Assembly (NCBI RefSeq): GCF_031755915.1
Contig: NC_083382.1
Location: 6,076,001 to 6,140,000, forward strand
DNA length: 64,000 nt
Source of the DNA: Ziziphus jujuba
Lineage: Eukaryota; Streptophyta; Magnoliopsida; Rosales; Rhamnaceae
Direction: 5' to 3'
Positions 1 through 12,984 of the stretch are shown here, piece by piece. The position numbers were made by a program, and so were the translations under genes. The notes below the pieces were generated by a model. The model was not told the DNA's origin and searched no databases. It saw only the letters and a program-made list of their open reading frames with translations. The stretch's first letter is position 1. Every line of letters begins with the position of its first letter.

Positions 1-78
1 TATCTTCATTTGTTTCTCATGGATCCTGACATCCTTTTGTTGATTTACTTTTTGCCTGACCATAACTAGTTTTTGCAG

Positions 79-3000
79 CTATTGTTATTTGGAGGCCATG
101 GGACTGGTGGCTGGTTGAGTCGTTATGACATTTATTACAATGACTGCATTGTTTTAGACAGGGGTGAGTACCTTTACGATATTTCCGTTATACTTCTTGC
201 TAACTTGTGCAGGATTACAATTTTAAATAGCCGTATATTAGGTAAATCTTTTTGCTTGATACCATTCTTCAATGTGGGTTAAATAATTCAACGTTGACTT
301 CTGATATTGAATATCTGATCTGTTGAATCTGAGATAATTTTGATGGTGAAATGGCAAAATTCAGATTGTAAACCTTCTAAGTTACTACATAGGCTTACTA
401 AGCCCTCTAGGAGAAGATCATATGGCGCACACACACACACATGCACGCATGCACACTCACGCACGCACACACATTCCATATGCTACTGATGCTATAAGGT
501 CACACATATGCTACTGATGCTATAAGGTTGGCGAACATTGCATCGCAACACACACACACTCCACATGCTACTGATGCTATAAGGTTGGCATGCATTGTAT
601 AGCAACACACACACACACACACACATATAAGGCTGGCGAACATTGCATAGCAACACACACACACACACTCCATATGCTACTGATGCTATATGGTTGGTGA
701 ACATCACACACACACACACACATACCACACACCATCCACCCCCCCTATGCTACTAATGCTATAAGATTGTCGAACATTGGACACACACACACACACACAC
801 ACTCACTCACTCATATGCTAATGATGCTATAAGGTTGGGGAACATTGCTTGAAAGAGCTTGAAGTTACTATACCAATTGGGAAAATAGCAGCCATGTTAC
901 CAAAAGTTATGGTTAATCATCTTTAAGTTGCAAGTGGAGCTTAAATCTTCATCTCCATTGTTAAAGCTATATGGAAACGAAGAAGAAGCTAATAAATTGG
1001 AAGGCAAGAATGAGTTGACACTTCCTGTGTGTGTTGGTGGCAACTTCATTGTCCATATGATTAGAGCCTATGTTTGCAGCACACACTTATACTAGATGTT
1101 GAGTAGTTTTTGGAACATTAGTTAAAATTTAGGCTGGCAATAATTTAAGCGGGTAGAAAAAATTTATGCATCATGGTACAGTTCCTGGTTGAATGTTGGT
1201 GGTTACAACTTACAATACTCTAAAATCACCCCTGTAGTTTGATGAAACATTCTAATACATGCCAATATAGATATAGTAGCATTGTTAGATGTATTGTCAT
1301 GATATTTGCGGTGGTGAAGCTTACATGACTATTTGCACAGCTCAGTCAACTGATAAAAAAGTTAATTTGTGAAGATAATTTCTTAGCGAGTCCAGCCCAA
1401 TAAAAATATGGCGTACTAGCATGTAAAATTATTCTACTTTTGTAAATTTATACTGCTAGACGAGTAAGTTCTTAATTAGAAGGTAGAAATATTGTTTCGT
1501 TTGCATTCAATACAGTTGTTATGATTCAACAACAGCCTGTAACATAATTTGATTTTGCAACATTGTAGTTCGTTATTCACCAACATTAGTTGGTGACTAA
1601 TTTGTAGCATTATTTTTTATTTTTTTATTTTTTTATTTTTTTCCCCTTACCTGGGAATTTAGTATCTGCACAGTGGAAGCGCTTGCCTACTAGCACTGAA
1701 TTGCCTCCTGCTCGAGCATACCATTCTCTGAATTGTATAGGTTCTCGTTATCTACTATTTGGGGGCTTTGATGGAAAGACAACATTTGGTGACTTGTGGT
1801 GGTTGGTTCCTGAAGGTACGGGTTTGTTTCTTGTAGTTGTCCTTTTTTTTTTTTTTTTTTTTTTGAATTTTACTTTGGATGAGTTTTTGAATCATTTCCT
1901 GCATAGACTTGATACTTTAGGCTTTACTCAGTGAATGTTCTGGATGGGTCTTAGGTTTCTAACTTGCCCAATAAAGTGAAAAATTCGCTTTTCAATTTGA
2001 TTCTTCCACAATTTTATGACCATAATCCTTTTAACTCATAGTGATGGAAAGGTTCCGTAGCATCTCTACCTTATAGATGGAGTGAAGAAATTTGAAAAAA
2101 GAGAGGGTAGGAGGTCATTTTTTGTGGGTGAAGAGAATATGTTGAAATGTCTTAGAACTGAAAGAAAAATACATGCATGCACGTATGCATATATATTGTA
2201 AGGATTATTAAGTGTGGTGCGAGGTAACTAGTCCTAGTGATGTTTTGGTTGATCATGAGGGAAAAATGCTTATCTATTTATTTATATATTTTCTTAATAA
2301 ATGTTTGGAAAATGCCCCATGAAGTCTTAAGTTACATGCTAAATTGTAAATTTCTTTTATGTTTTTATTTTCACATTTTGTGTGTTACAGATGATCCAAT
2401 TGCAAAGAGACCGACCACATTATCACCAGTCAGTCCTCCTCAAAATAAGGATATGGCATCAGAAAATGATTATTTCCAATCTGGGGTCAAGGTGCTAGAA
2501 AAATTGCTTGTTATTGAACCAAGAGGATAAAAGAACATTTCAATACAAAAATACATATTTTATGGTTTGAATGCTTCCTTGGACATTCATAGAAGTCTGC
2601 TAATTAGTTATCCATTACATGAAGTTGGATCTTGAACTTGATAGTCCATTAATTTCACTTGATTCTGTAATTATCGTTAAGTATACTTTACCGATAGAGT
2701 TCTAGATTTTTCAAGATGCTCATCCTCTTTAACAGGAAGGCCAAAGAGAAAAATCTACTGTCTCAGATTTACAGAAAAGATTAGGGATTTCAGTTTCGCT
2801 TGCTGATAAAAGGATCCCAATCGTAGATGAATCAGAAGATAAAGAATTTATGGAACTAGCATCCAGTTTGGTTGGAGAAACAGTTTCTAGTAATGGACAG
2901 CTTTCGCACAATCAGGTACCTATGCTATATTTTTTGATGGATCTGTCAGTTACTTCTAACTAAATAGTTTTCTTTATGGTGAAAAAAGGCAACTCTGTTG

Positions 3001-5161
3001 CTACGCGACCATTGGAGAAAATCTACACCAAGTTCTTTACCACTTAAAGAGCTTGGGCCCCTGCTTCGAGACTACCAGCGCTTGATTGCTCATCGGCATT
3101 TGTAAGAACAACATACTATAAAAGTTACTTGTTTATGGTTATTATTTCTCAGGATTCCAACATGGTTTTGCAATGGTTTAACTTGCAGTGAGAAAAAAAA
3201 GTGACTAAACTCCCAGTGTACATGCTTTTGTAGTAAGCAGTTATCTTAGTTTCTTACCATGCATTTCTTTAGTTTCTTACCATGCATTTCTGTAAAGGTG
3301 AATTAGGTACTGATAAAAACATTAATAATTGGTTTATATTGGCTAATTCTACCTCTTCCTGAACACAACATGAGTGAATTGACTTGATATGTTAAATCAA
3401 CCTGGAAGAACACCCCATATTTATCTAAGACTGTTATGTTGATAAGAATGGAAAACATATGCTAATAGATGTCTGAATTTGGATTTTGTGTTTCTGCTCT
3501 ATTCGTCTGAGTTAGCTTCTGAAAGAAGGATCCATATGGAACATTTTTGGCAAGAAATACAATTGCAGAAGCAGTCTTTAAATAGGATATTATTGTAGAT
3601 GCCAAAGGAAGGAATATGATGATACTATGATTGTGCAAGAGCATAAAGTCAATTGGTAGCTGTGTAGAAATGTAGCAATCTATACTTCTAGCTATATGGC
3701 AAATGGAAAATTGATTATGGAGGTGATCAACATGTTACCAGAGGTGGGCAAACCATAATAGTTTCAGGTTGAACTGAATTGTATTGCTTTGAGTTGTTTA
3801 ATATGTAGTCAAAGCAACTAGTCTGGCTGTTTTATATTACAGTCTACAGATGTGGCTGTGTGAACAATCTGTCATATTATGTACAAACCAATGTTTGTTT
3901 ATGGTTCTGGAAATATTTATTCAAGACTTTCTCTTTGGATGAAAACTATTCCAGAATTTTGATAACTTTCTTGTTATGTTTTAAAGAATCTTTTAATATC
4001 TCTAAGCAATAAAAGACCTTTATTTTTTTATGATTATCATTTTTTTTGCTATTAGTTGATGGAGTCCCTTATCATATGAGCCAACCTTAGGGGCAATACT
4101 ATTGTGTTTTTACCTCCATTTTAATAAGCTAGTGCAAAATTTCAGTTACATGGGATTACATAGGAGTTTAGATTTTGCCTTCGATCTTACGTTTCATCTT
4201 CGGTCTTCCCCAGTTATCATGGAATTTACAATGGTGATAATAGTTAAAATGTTACATTGAAACTTGACAACAAATTGGATTGCAGTACATGGTTTAATAT
4301 CTTTTTATGATTAGAACTCAACTGCCATGTGAGTTCAAGTTTGATGCTCAACCATATTTGTCTTTTTACATTTTTTTTAGACATGGACACGTTGATGCAA
4401 TTATTGAGTATAATGCCTCTTTCTACTCTTTTGGGATCTTCATAGACTAATATTTATATTCTGGTTATGACAGGGAAAATGGTGCATCTCAGAAGCAGTT
4501 CATCGAGTCTGGTTTTGCTGCAAAGGAGGCTTATCGGTTTTATCATATTAAAAATGTTCATCAGGTACAGATATTTTTATCTATGTATATTTCATATGGT
4601 GTTTTATATTTTTTTTTATTATGTTTGAATATATCACCAAGGCTTTATACCATATTAGATCACCGTCTATCCCAAAAGCTATAGTTAGTAGGAAGATGGT
4701 CCAACAATAATATATCGATCATATTTTCCAGTACTCCTAATGTCTAAAGATCATGGGCTTAGTTTATCTAAAAGTTGATTCTCCTTTTTGTATGAAAATC
4801 ACCTGAACATGTGCCTCTTCATTTGAAGGACAAATCTAAAATGCAGTATGACTTGAAAAGATTTTCTTAAAGACTTGCAATACTAGTAACGGCATGACTT
4901 GGACAAAGAGATTGAAAAACCTTACATAAAGGGAAAAAAATATACGATGCAGCATAAACATTATTGCATATGTGTTTATGCAATTAAATGCAGTGGTTTT
5001 GTGAGTTTAAGTAAATATCATGCATCAATATTTTTGCACCAGTTCTTTTTCCTCTATTTATACTCTTCTCAACTAGTTGAATCTGCTTCGATGGCTTTCA
5101 GTTGCGTTTGGATGATATCCCGCATCTGCTGGCAGAATACAAACGGCTCCTACCAGAATAA
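79..5161 (+). CDS. Kelch-repeat protein, 3' seven coding exons (5' end outside window)
   Basis: Seven exons join without a frame break: 79-163, 1663-1815, 2391-2491, 2736-2915, 2989-3101, 4474-4564 and 5102-5161 (stop TAA). Every intron has GT-AG ends and the phases agree. The first two exons encode kelch blades ([11 protein letters not shown], then [20 protein letters not shown]). The rest is a plant-specific C-terminal region with a [19 protein letters not shown] stretch, ending in [11 protein letters not shown]. Family knowledge: kelch blades form a beta-propeller used for protein interaction. The architecture recalls the Arabidopsis At1g18610/At1g74150 type, named from memory. The molecular role is not known from the sequence. 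No stop or splice defect is visible, so this is the best candidate for an intact host gene. Degraded copies of its last exons recur at 6.1, 11.4 and 51.3 kb, and of its 3' flank at 27.4 kb. Confidence 0.85.
421..850. repeat. Compound minisatellite of (CA)n tracts and a ~35-bp spacer in a kelch intron
   Basis: About six imperfect units alternate a (CA)n run with a spacer containing CATATGCTACTGATGCTATA followed by AGGTTGGCGAACATTG. The array lies in the 1.5-kb intron between the exons ending at 163 and starting at 1663. Unit length varies mainly through the CA tract. Valine/cysteine-rich reading frames over it are artefacts of the dinucleotide repeat. Confidence 0.85.
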
Positions 5162-5558
5162 AAGGAAAGGATGGATGATGTCAAACTAATCAGAAGATCT
5201 TGTAGTTCTGTATGTTGAAATCATAGTCCTGTATGTTGAAATCATACTCATATATCAACTGTCTTGAGTTATGGCGTTGTCCTTATTTTTGGTTGTCCTG
5301 GTTGCCTCATTATGCATTCTGCGGGCTCATTTGGGTGTATCATGGCATGGCATTTCCGAATTGCAGAGGACCTCTGTTTTCTGTTTTCTGTCTTCATTCA
5401 GTCAGTCTCAGAATTGGAAATTATTTTGAATTACATAGTTCGAAATGAACAAGGAAGCAACATCAAAATAACCAAATGAGAAATACTAATAAAAAAAGTT
5501 GCTATTTGGTCAGGTACCCAAATTTCAATGTACTCACAGACTAAGTATCTAGGATACC

Positions 5559-6030
5559 AAAATAACCCTTGCATTCTCTTTAACTTTTCTGCATCTGTTT
5601 CTCAAAAATCTTATCCTGTTTGTTTGGTTAGTTTAATGAAATCTTCTTTACCAACTGAAACATGAATAAAAATGAAAAGAAAATAGAAGACATAAATTAG
5701 GTAAATTATAGATGCTAGTTATATATTCTCCCTTGTTAATTATTGAAATAACCTTTAGAGTATAAAAATTTAGAAACAAAGGTAAAAGTGATTTAAAATA
5801 ACCCTTGCATTCTCTTTAACTTTTCTGCATCTGTTTCTCAAAAATCTTATCCTGTTTGTTTGGTTAGTTTAATGAAATCTTCTTTACCAACTGAAACATG
5901 AATAAAAATGAAAAGAAAATAGAAGACATAAATTAGGTAAATTATAGATGCTAGTTATATATTCTCCCTTGTTAATTATTGAAATAACCTTTAGAGTATA
6001 AAAATTTAGAAACAAAGGTAAAAGTGATTT
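5559..6030. repeat. Perfect tandem duplication, 2 x 236 bp
   Basis: Positions 5559-5794 and 5795-6030 read identically through the whole unit, starting AAAATAACCCTTGCATTC and ending AAAAGTGATTT. There is no coding content. Complete identity implies a very recent duplication or an assembly duplicate. Confidence 0.9.
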
Positions 6031-6164
6031 AAAATCTTCATGTTACCTCTATTTATAATGAGACAACGTATACATTTTAAGGGTAAATTACATCTACCTC
6101 TTTGAGCTTTGATAAAAATAAATTAAATGCCAAAGGGAACAACCGGCTGTTTCACAACTACAGA

Positions 6165-6260
6165 GGAATTTATTGAAGTAGAAACAATTTCTAGTAATGG
6201 ACAACTTTCATGCTTCTAACTAAACAGTTTCGAGTATGATTTGATGGATTTCCAGTTGCG
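6165..6260 (+). pseudogene. Degraded kelch exon fragment (fourth exon of those visible)
   Basis: The stretch matches the kelch exon at 2736-2915 and its donor side (GAAACAATTTCTAGTAATGG against the exon's GAAACAGTTTCTAGTAATGG), followed by a TTCTAACTAAACAGTTT-type intron segment. It has diverged, lacks splice context and cannot be part of a working gene. A related fragment with the same upstream context lies at 51.24-51.42 kb. Confidence 0.6.
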
Positions 6261-6557
6261 ACATCAAAATAACCATATGAAAAATCCTAATAAATTTTAT
6301 TTACTTTCATACCAACCACTTGGTATCTAAGATATAAGCAGTAGTAGAAGAAGGAGCAGAAGAAGAATTACACCTGTTTCACAAAAAAACTGTTTGTTCA
6401 GTTGAATGAAGAAGAAGAAGAAGACACAGCAAAACTTGCGCATAATACCCAAAAAAAAAAAAAAAAAAATGACAATTATATTAGGCTAAGAAAAATAAAT
6501 GAATAAATAAATAAATAAATTGTGAAGTATTTAGTAAATAAGGCTTATCCATTCATT

Positions 6558-8524
6558 CTAGCTAAATTCTCCAGCTTCTTTGTGTAAGCTCAAACCTTGC
6601 ATGTCTTGCTCATATAAACGAGTGCTGGAATTTTTCTGCCACTTTGTATGGAAGTATACATCACAAGGCAAATAAAACACCCAAAGGTGATAACTACTGC
6701 TTCTGAAAAATCCAGGACACTCAACAAGTCCGAATCCCCAATCTTGTCGGTCGACTTTTACCTTGCATTCACCACGTGAATCTGTGCCTTTAAACACAGA
6801 TAAAGCAAAACCCCTCCACTCACTGTTGCACCAATTTTTATCTAGTTCTAAACTTATCCAAGGCACAAAACTTCGATGAGTGAACCAGACTGGAATTTCA
6901 TATCCAGGAAGAACAATATCAAATCTTCTGCTTCGATTAGGCGGATTCTGTAACAATGAAAAGGAACCATCATGTTTAATTATATTAAGCATTAACAAGT
7001 AGAAACACAAAGAGAGGTAGAGAGAAAGAGAGACCTGAAGGTATCTTTTGAGTGATGCCAATGCTGTCTTTTTGCTTCCGTGGCTGCTTACCAATTTACA
7101 GCAGTCCAAACAACTTGCAGAACACGTCAAGTGGCAATGGTCGTCAGATGGATCAAGGAAAGTATCCAATGAAGTACAGTAATCAACCCATACCATTTCT
7201 AAGCTTGGTGGAATCTCTGGTCCCAATGAATTTAGAATATCGCAATTTCTCAAATCAAGATTCCTAAGCTTGGATAGTTAGGTAAGAAAAGCCATTGTAG
7301 CTCAAGTCTAACTCTTCTAAAGAAGCTAAGCAACCAAAATCTTCAGGAATTGCTCCATCCTTAAGAAAGAGATTACTTAGATTCAATTTTTTCAAAGAAT
7401 AATGACAACCTGGGATGAGACCTTTGCCAACAATGATATTCATCATATCTTCCCATTGTGATTCTGAATATATTGGCACACCCCATGGTTCTGAATCAAA
7501 AGAGTCTCGCCAACAAGAAAGCACGTCTCGTCTATGAAAGCTGCCCAGATGAAGCTCCTCCAAATTATGTAAATGCCCCAAATACTCTGGTAAGCTGCTT
7601 TCCATTATACAACGAGAAAGTTTAAGAACTTTGAGAGATTTCAAACCATTTATGCTTGTTGGAAGATTTTTTAGACAATAGCAATGATTCAGGTTCGGTG
7701 AAGTAAGCCTCCTAAAAGTGTGATGGACGGATGGGCCTCCACTAGATTTGAACATCTCTCAAGAATCAATTTATCTAGATTTGGAGCCATCCCAAAGTCT
7801 TTAAAGTCTCTAATTTTTGTTGAACCACTTAAATCAATGATTTTCAAATTATATAAAGGCGGTTATATCAAAAAAGAGAAAATTTAGTTATTTCATAAGA
7901 CAATATATATATATATATATATATTGGACGTTTGTTTTCCCCCATAACGTTTGTGTCTAACGTCAGAAAACATGTTACCTAAGGCCTGTATCCTTCATAT
8001 ATAGTTTGATATTAGGCGCCTAAACTATGGTTGGAGAAATATATTTACTGTAGCATATATGTATATTATATTTCAGATGAGTGTAGCATACTATAAGAAA
8101 TTCTAAAGTTACCTTGATAGGGTTGTTCCAAAGTTGATTGATATTGCTCGACAACAACTTCAATTCAACAAGGCCATCTGGTTGGAAACTTGAAGGCAAA
8201 CTTGTGAAAGGAACTAAAAACCAATTTAGAATTCGTAACTCATTAGAAAGATATGTTAGACCACCTCCCATTTGACGGCCAGACCCAATGAGCAATCTTA
8301 ATTTCTTCATCTTTGAGATGGCTTCCCAACAGTGTCCAAGGTGACTTTCTATGGCTTCAACTTCTTCTGTAGCCTGATAGTTGAAATCAAAACAACAAAA
8401 GTTAAACACAGTATATAACAGTTTTTCCAGCTATATATAACATACATAAATATTTTAATTTACATAAAAGTATTTTTGTAACTCTATATATGCCAATTGA
8501 AAAGGGCTTAAATGAAAAAACTCA

Positions 8525-8562
<38 letters not shown>

Positions 8563-10649
8563 AAAGAGAAAGAAAGAGAAAAAGAAAAATTAAAACAAAG
8601 AGAAGAGCTTAAATACATCTGTTTGGGCTTTATAATAAACTAAAATCATAGTCATCCAAGATTACTATTCCGGAGAAAATTAATTGGTAGGAAAAAAAAA
8701 AAAAAAAAAAAAGTTAAAACTTGATCACAAAAAATTCCACCATAACTTAATTTCCATCAAAACCAATCAAATTCGTGGAATTGATTTGATTAAAAAAAAA
8801 AAAAAAAAAAGCTTCTTAAACATGGTATACATCTTTGTAATCCCATAACCTGCTCCATCTTCCTGGTTCGTTGCGGGATTTTTCTAGACCAGTTTCTCTG
8901 CCCATTTCTTGTAGTAAGTCATGCATCCAAAGTTTGTTATGAGGATCACTGTATATAAGAGATTTATCAATATGATTTCTTATCCCAATTCTTGGATAGA
9001 AACCACAACTATCCATAATTTGGATGATATCATCTTTATCAAATCCTTTGAAGAAACATGCAATATCAATAAAAATATTCTTCTCTGTTTCCTCAAGTCC
9101 ATCGAAAGTTATTTGAAGTACTTTTACAATCTTCTTTTCTGGATTCTTCTTTAGTCTATGCAAAGCATTTTCCCATTCATTTACAGTTTTGCCACGTAAA
9201 AAAGAACCTAGTACTTCAAGAGCTAATGGAAGACCCTTCGCATATGCTATGACTTGTTTAGACACCTCTGTGTAATCCACTGAAGGATGACTACTTTTGA
9301 ATGCTTTCCAAGAAAATAGTTGAAGACCTTCATTGTCATTGAATTCCTCAGCTCTATATATTTCACAATCATTATATGTACTTATAAGTAAACTTTCATC
9401 TCTAATTGTTACCAGTATTCTACTTCCGGAGCCAAACCAATTGTCTTTCTCAGCTAGTACTTTTAATTGATCCAATTTGTCCACATCATCAAGAACAACA
9501 CGAACCTTTTTATGGCATAATCTACTTCTTATAATGTTCTTTCCTTTATAGGTATCCCTTATTTTTGTAGATTCTTCATTTAAAATGTCCGAAAGAAGAA
9601 CATTTTGCAAATATACAAGACCATTGTTCTCCTTTTCACAAACTTCTCTGACATTTGCAACAAAACTGCTACATTCAAATTCAGAAGACATTCACTCATA
9701 ATAAGCTCTGGCAAGAGTTGTTTTCCCTATACCGCCCATTCCACAAATTCCAATAAAACGAACAGCGAAAGCATCATCCAATGATGAATTACAAACACAA
9801 AAGTTCTGTTTCTCCAGTCGTGATTCCATACCAAAAACGTCCTCTAAAATGTTTAACCGTGCAACAACAAGTTTACTCGTGACCTCTACAATTAAGTCTT
9901 TTATAAATTTTGCTTCATTCCTTCAAAATTCAAACATGGAAACTATTGTAAGTGAATCCATACATAAAGTTTGTAATGATGATATAGAGTTATACTAAGT
10001 TGGGAAAAAACAAATAAGAATCCAGCAAATATATGTAAATTACGCATATGTATATGTTATGGCTTTTAGGTTCGAAACTCATACGTAGATTAGTTAAGGA
10101 AGAAAGGACAGACAAAGATAAAGGAAAGGACAAGTATGTATTTATTTACCTATCATGTAAATGCCATCCAGCTAGATTGCTTAATTCTTTTAAAGCATCC
10201 CTCCAAGTTTGCACATTTTCCAAGTTGTGACTAAATACTTGTTCATGTCTCTCGAATGCTTCTCCAAAACTTCCAATCTACTTTCGACCATGAGATGGAC
10301 CCACGTGATAGAAAATGGGCATAACAATCTGTTTGTAGGCCTCCCTGCATTGAAGAATCTCGACAAGTTCATCCAAGCACCAAGTGGAAGAAGCATAGTT
10401 TTCTGAGAGAATGATGATGGAAGAGCCTGAGTTTTCGATGGCTTTCAACAGCTCCGGAGAAATGGATTTGCCTCTCTCTAGTTTATCATCGTCTAAGGAG
10501 GTGTAAATTCCTTTCTGACAAAGAGCTTCATATAGATGACCTGTAAAACCGTAGTGGGTGTCTTCGCCTCTAAAACTCAAAAACACATCATATTGGTTTC
10601 GAGGTTTAGAAGAAGAAGTAGCAGAGATCAATGAATAAGATCTTTTCAT
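6558..10649 (-). pseudogene. TNL-a: TIR-NB-ARC-LRR-C-JID resistance-like gene with multiple disabling lesions
   Basis: TNL proteins are intracellular immune receptors. Exon 1 (10649-10150) has the TIR domain (YDVFLSFRGEDT, SENYASSTWCLDEL). Exon 2 (about 9929-8816) has NB-ARC with P-loop GMGGIGKTT, kinase-2 VRVVLDDVD, GLPLALEVLGS and MHD in LWMHDLLQEMGRE. Exon 3 is 8373-8113; LRRs lie at about 7859-7035; the C-terminal jelly-roll-like exon (C-JID) is 6947-6558. Lesions: TAG at 10278-10280 where TNL-b has CAG (Gln); TGA at 9692-9694 where TNL-b has TGG (Trp); stop at the end of exon 2; LRR intron acceptor CCG instead of CAG at 7860-7862; frameshift near 7705; about 17 nt lost near 7275, creating another stop. 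The last intron (87 nt) is in frame without stops. The gene converges on the kelch gene. It cannot encode a full receptor, and its first stop leaves only a partial TIR. Confidence 0.9.
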
Positions 10650-11408
10650 TCATGAAAGTGTGAGACAGGACAAGGGTGTACTAGCTTAGCTCAGAAGGGC
10701 CTATTTATCAGAGATTGAACTGCATGGTAACTGGATTAAGGAAAGCTTCCATGGAAATGGAAAGAAAGATTATTAATTCATTGGTCAATAACAATTAATT
10801 TGGCAGAGCAACCCAGCTGACCAAGTTATTGTTCATTTATTAGAAATTGTACAAGTTCGTCGTTTACTCAATGAGGCTCCCATAGTAATACGTTTGACCA
10901 TATAGTTGCTTGACAGGGTTTTCTTTGACTAGTTTTATGCCTTTTTTTTGGGACTTTTTTTTATTTTATTTAAATTTCATCGGCTAACTTTATCCGATGT
11001 CTTTTCTGGAAACTTTTCATTCAAAAAGAAAAAAAAAAAAAAATAAAAAAATAAAAAGAAGAAAAAATAAAAGCGTGTTTATTCATTACTGCCACAACAT
11101 ATTCTTTTCATAAAATAGAAAAACAGCTCTAGAAGGTAAGGCTTATTGAAAAGTATAATATCTTACTCCTTTATGGTCATCATTTATCAGTATTCATGCA
11201 AGGTCACCGTGGTTTAACATAAAAATGGATAAATCCCAGTCTATATGCTCTTGCGGTATGTCTTTAGGTTGTACATATCCAATGCTTACTTGTAAGCATT
11301 TGTCTTAGTTTCTTCACTAAATTAGGTACAAATAAAAACTTTAATAATTTCATCATATCTAATTCGACTGCTTCACCTAACACCACATGAGTGAATTGAT
11401 TATGACAG
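10650..11408. other. TNL-a upstream region and module flank
   Basis: No gene is seen. Just upstream of TNL-a, CTGATAAATAGGCCC aligns with the TNL-b promoter, where the same place reads TTATATAGGCCC, so the TATA-like core is shortened here. From about 10.73 to 10.93 kb the sequence resembles 50.89-51.11 kb (shared GGAAGCTTCCAT and GTTGTTCATT-type stretches), which makes it part of the duplicated module. Poly-A/poly-T runs lie at 10.94-11.07 kb. Confidence 0.5.
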
Positions 11409-11914
11409 GGAAAATGGTGCATCTCACAAGAAGTTCATCGAGTCTAATTTTCCTTTGAACTAGGCTTACCCTTTTTATCATATTAAAAATGTTCAATATT
11501 TTTCATTATGTTTTCTATATAGCGCATTATTTTTCATTCACCATTTAATAAATGGCTTCATCTTTACTTCTAAGGAATCTTATAATCCCTTTAATCTCCT
11601 AATTTTGAAGAATATATTTAAAAAAAAAAAAAATAAGAAAGTTGTACAATCTTTCTTAGAGACTTGTAATACAAGTAATAACATGACTTGGGCATATAAT
11701 ACAGAATAAACATTATCATATATGTATTCCTGCAATTTAATGCAATCGATTTTGTGATGTTAAGTAAGTATCATGCATCAATATATTTGCAGAGTTTTAT
11801 TTTCCTTTATTTTTCCTCTAGTCATCTACTTGAATTCGCTTAAATGGTTTTCAGTCGCGTATGGACGATATCCCTCATCTGCTGGCAGAATACAAACGGC
11901 TCCTACCAGACTAA
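11409..11914 (+). pseudogene. Kelch gene fragment: copies of the last two exons
   Basis: Positions 11409-11495 copy the penultimate kelch exon after the same GATTATGACAG acceptor, but an in-frame TAG follows the region of SNFPLN. Positions 11855-11914 copy the final exon and keep [17 protein letters not shown] with a TAA stop. The intervening intron resembles the parent intron. No upstream exons are present, so this is a 3' fragment carried in a segmental duplication, lying just beyond the 3' end of TNL-b as the intact kelch gene lies beyond TNL-a. Confidence 0.85.
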
Positions 11915-12179
11915 AAGGAAAGAGATGGAATATTACAAACTAATTGGAAGATCCTGTAGACCTGTATGTATGTTCAATATCATACTTACATATCAACTGT
12001 CTTCCTTAAGTTCTGGGGTTTTGCCTTTGTTTTTGGTTTCTTTGTTACCTCATTACTGCTTTTAGAGACTTGTTTTAGACATATAACTATATAATTTAAC
12101 TACATCATAACGCCTACAAATTTGACAAATATATTAAGCTAGTACAAAGCAGAAAAATGTAAGGTGTATATTATGTGAA

Positions 12180-12600
12180 GTATTCAGTAAATCCCTTCTT
12201 CGCCTCATTCTATAAAAGGTATCTACATCCCCATATTCATTGTTTAGGTTCAAATCTTGTATTTCTTGCGCATATGCCAAAAGAAACACCACATCATATC
12301 TAGCGGATTCAAAAGTAAACTCAATTTGACCGCAATTATTCTGCCACTTTGTATGGAACTATATATCATGAGGCAAATAAAACAGGCAAAGTTGATAACT
12401 GCTGCCATAGAAGAACTCAGGATCCTTGAGAAGTCGAAGTCCCAAGTCTTGACTACATATAAAATCCAATGCGTGTGTGAACATACTTCCTAAGCTTATC
12501 GACCCAAAACTGTGATGAGTGAACCAGGCTGGAATTTCAAATCTAGGAAGAACAATTATAAAGTCATTTGCTTGGACGATGGGATTCTATAAAGTGTAAA
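12180..12600 (-). pseudogene. TNL-b C-terminal (C-JID) exon remnant, detached from the gene by insertions
   Basis: On the minus strand this matches the TNL-a C-terminal exon at 6558-6947: a FEIPAWFTHHSFGS-like start, a WDLDFSRILSSSMAAV-like middle and the IVPYKVAEQL-like segment. It is full of frame breaks. Its position between the duplicated kelch tail and the retroelement block makes it the original 3' end of TNL-b, now about 11 kb from the last recognisable TNL-b LRR exon at 23.7 kb. Confidence 0.7.
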
Positions 12601-12878
12601 CATATTTAAGAAGAACGTTCCATCATGTTTAATAATATTAAGCATTAAATACAAACACATACAATTACAACTACAGAGACTAGAGGTAGGGAGACCTAAA
12701 GGTATCTTTGCTGGCTTGCCTACTTACCGAATGGATATGGCAAGTAGGTATGAGAGGCACACTGCTGGACAAGAAATTTTCTCTCATACTCTTATTCTCT
12801 ATGTCTCAGTTGAATGAAATCTGCTCTAGCCACAAAAGGAACACACACACACACACACACATACCCCAAAAAAAAAAA

Positions 12879-12919
<41 letters not shown>

Positions 12920-12984
12920 AAACAGGGCAACTCATTCGCATGCACCAAACAAATTAGATAAAAAAATGTTTATATTAAAAAAAA
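12601..12984. other. Low-complexity stretch with (CA)n and poly-A
   Basis: It holds an AGAGGTAGGGAGACC segment resembling the TNL-a last intron, a (CA)11-like tract at about 12841-12862, and a poly-A/purine run at about 12868-12915. No coding signal is visible. Confidence 0.6.

Larger units (their letters stand above)
5162..6557. other. Intergenic region between the kelch gene and TNL-a
   Basis: No intact gene is visible. The stretch holds the kelch 3' flank, a perfect 236-bp tandem duplication, a degraded kelch exon fragment around 6.17 kb, a short GAA-rich stretch near 6.41 kb, a poly-A run near 6.45 kb and an (AATA)n run near 6.50 kb. Part of the flank around 5.26-5.42 kb is repeated near 12.0, 27.47 and 52.08 kb, which marks it as part of the duplicated module. 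Confidence 0.6.

Noticed and set aside
492..728. A valine/cysteine-rich small protein on the minus strand
   Set aside because: It is the translation of (CA)n tracts in the minisatellite.
10190..10406. A frameshift in TNL-a TIR suggested by long frames in other registers
   Set aside because: Reading through the TAG at 10278-10280 keeps the TIR frame to the exon end (QVFSHNLENVQTWRDALKEL), so this is a nonsense change, not a frameshift.
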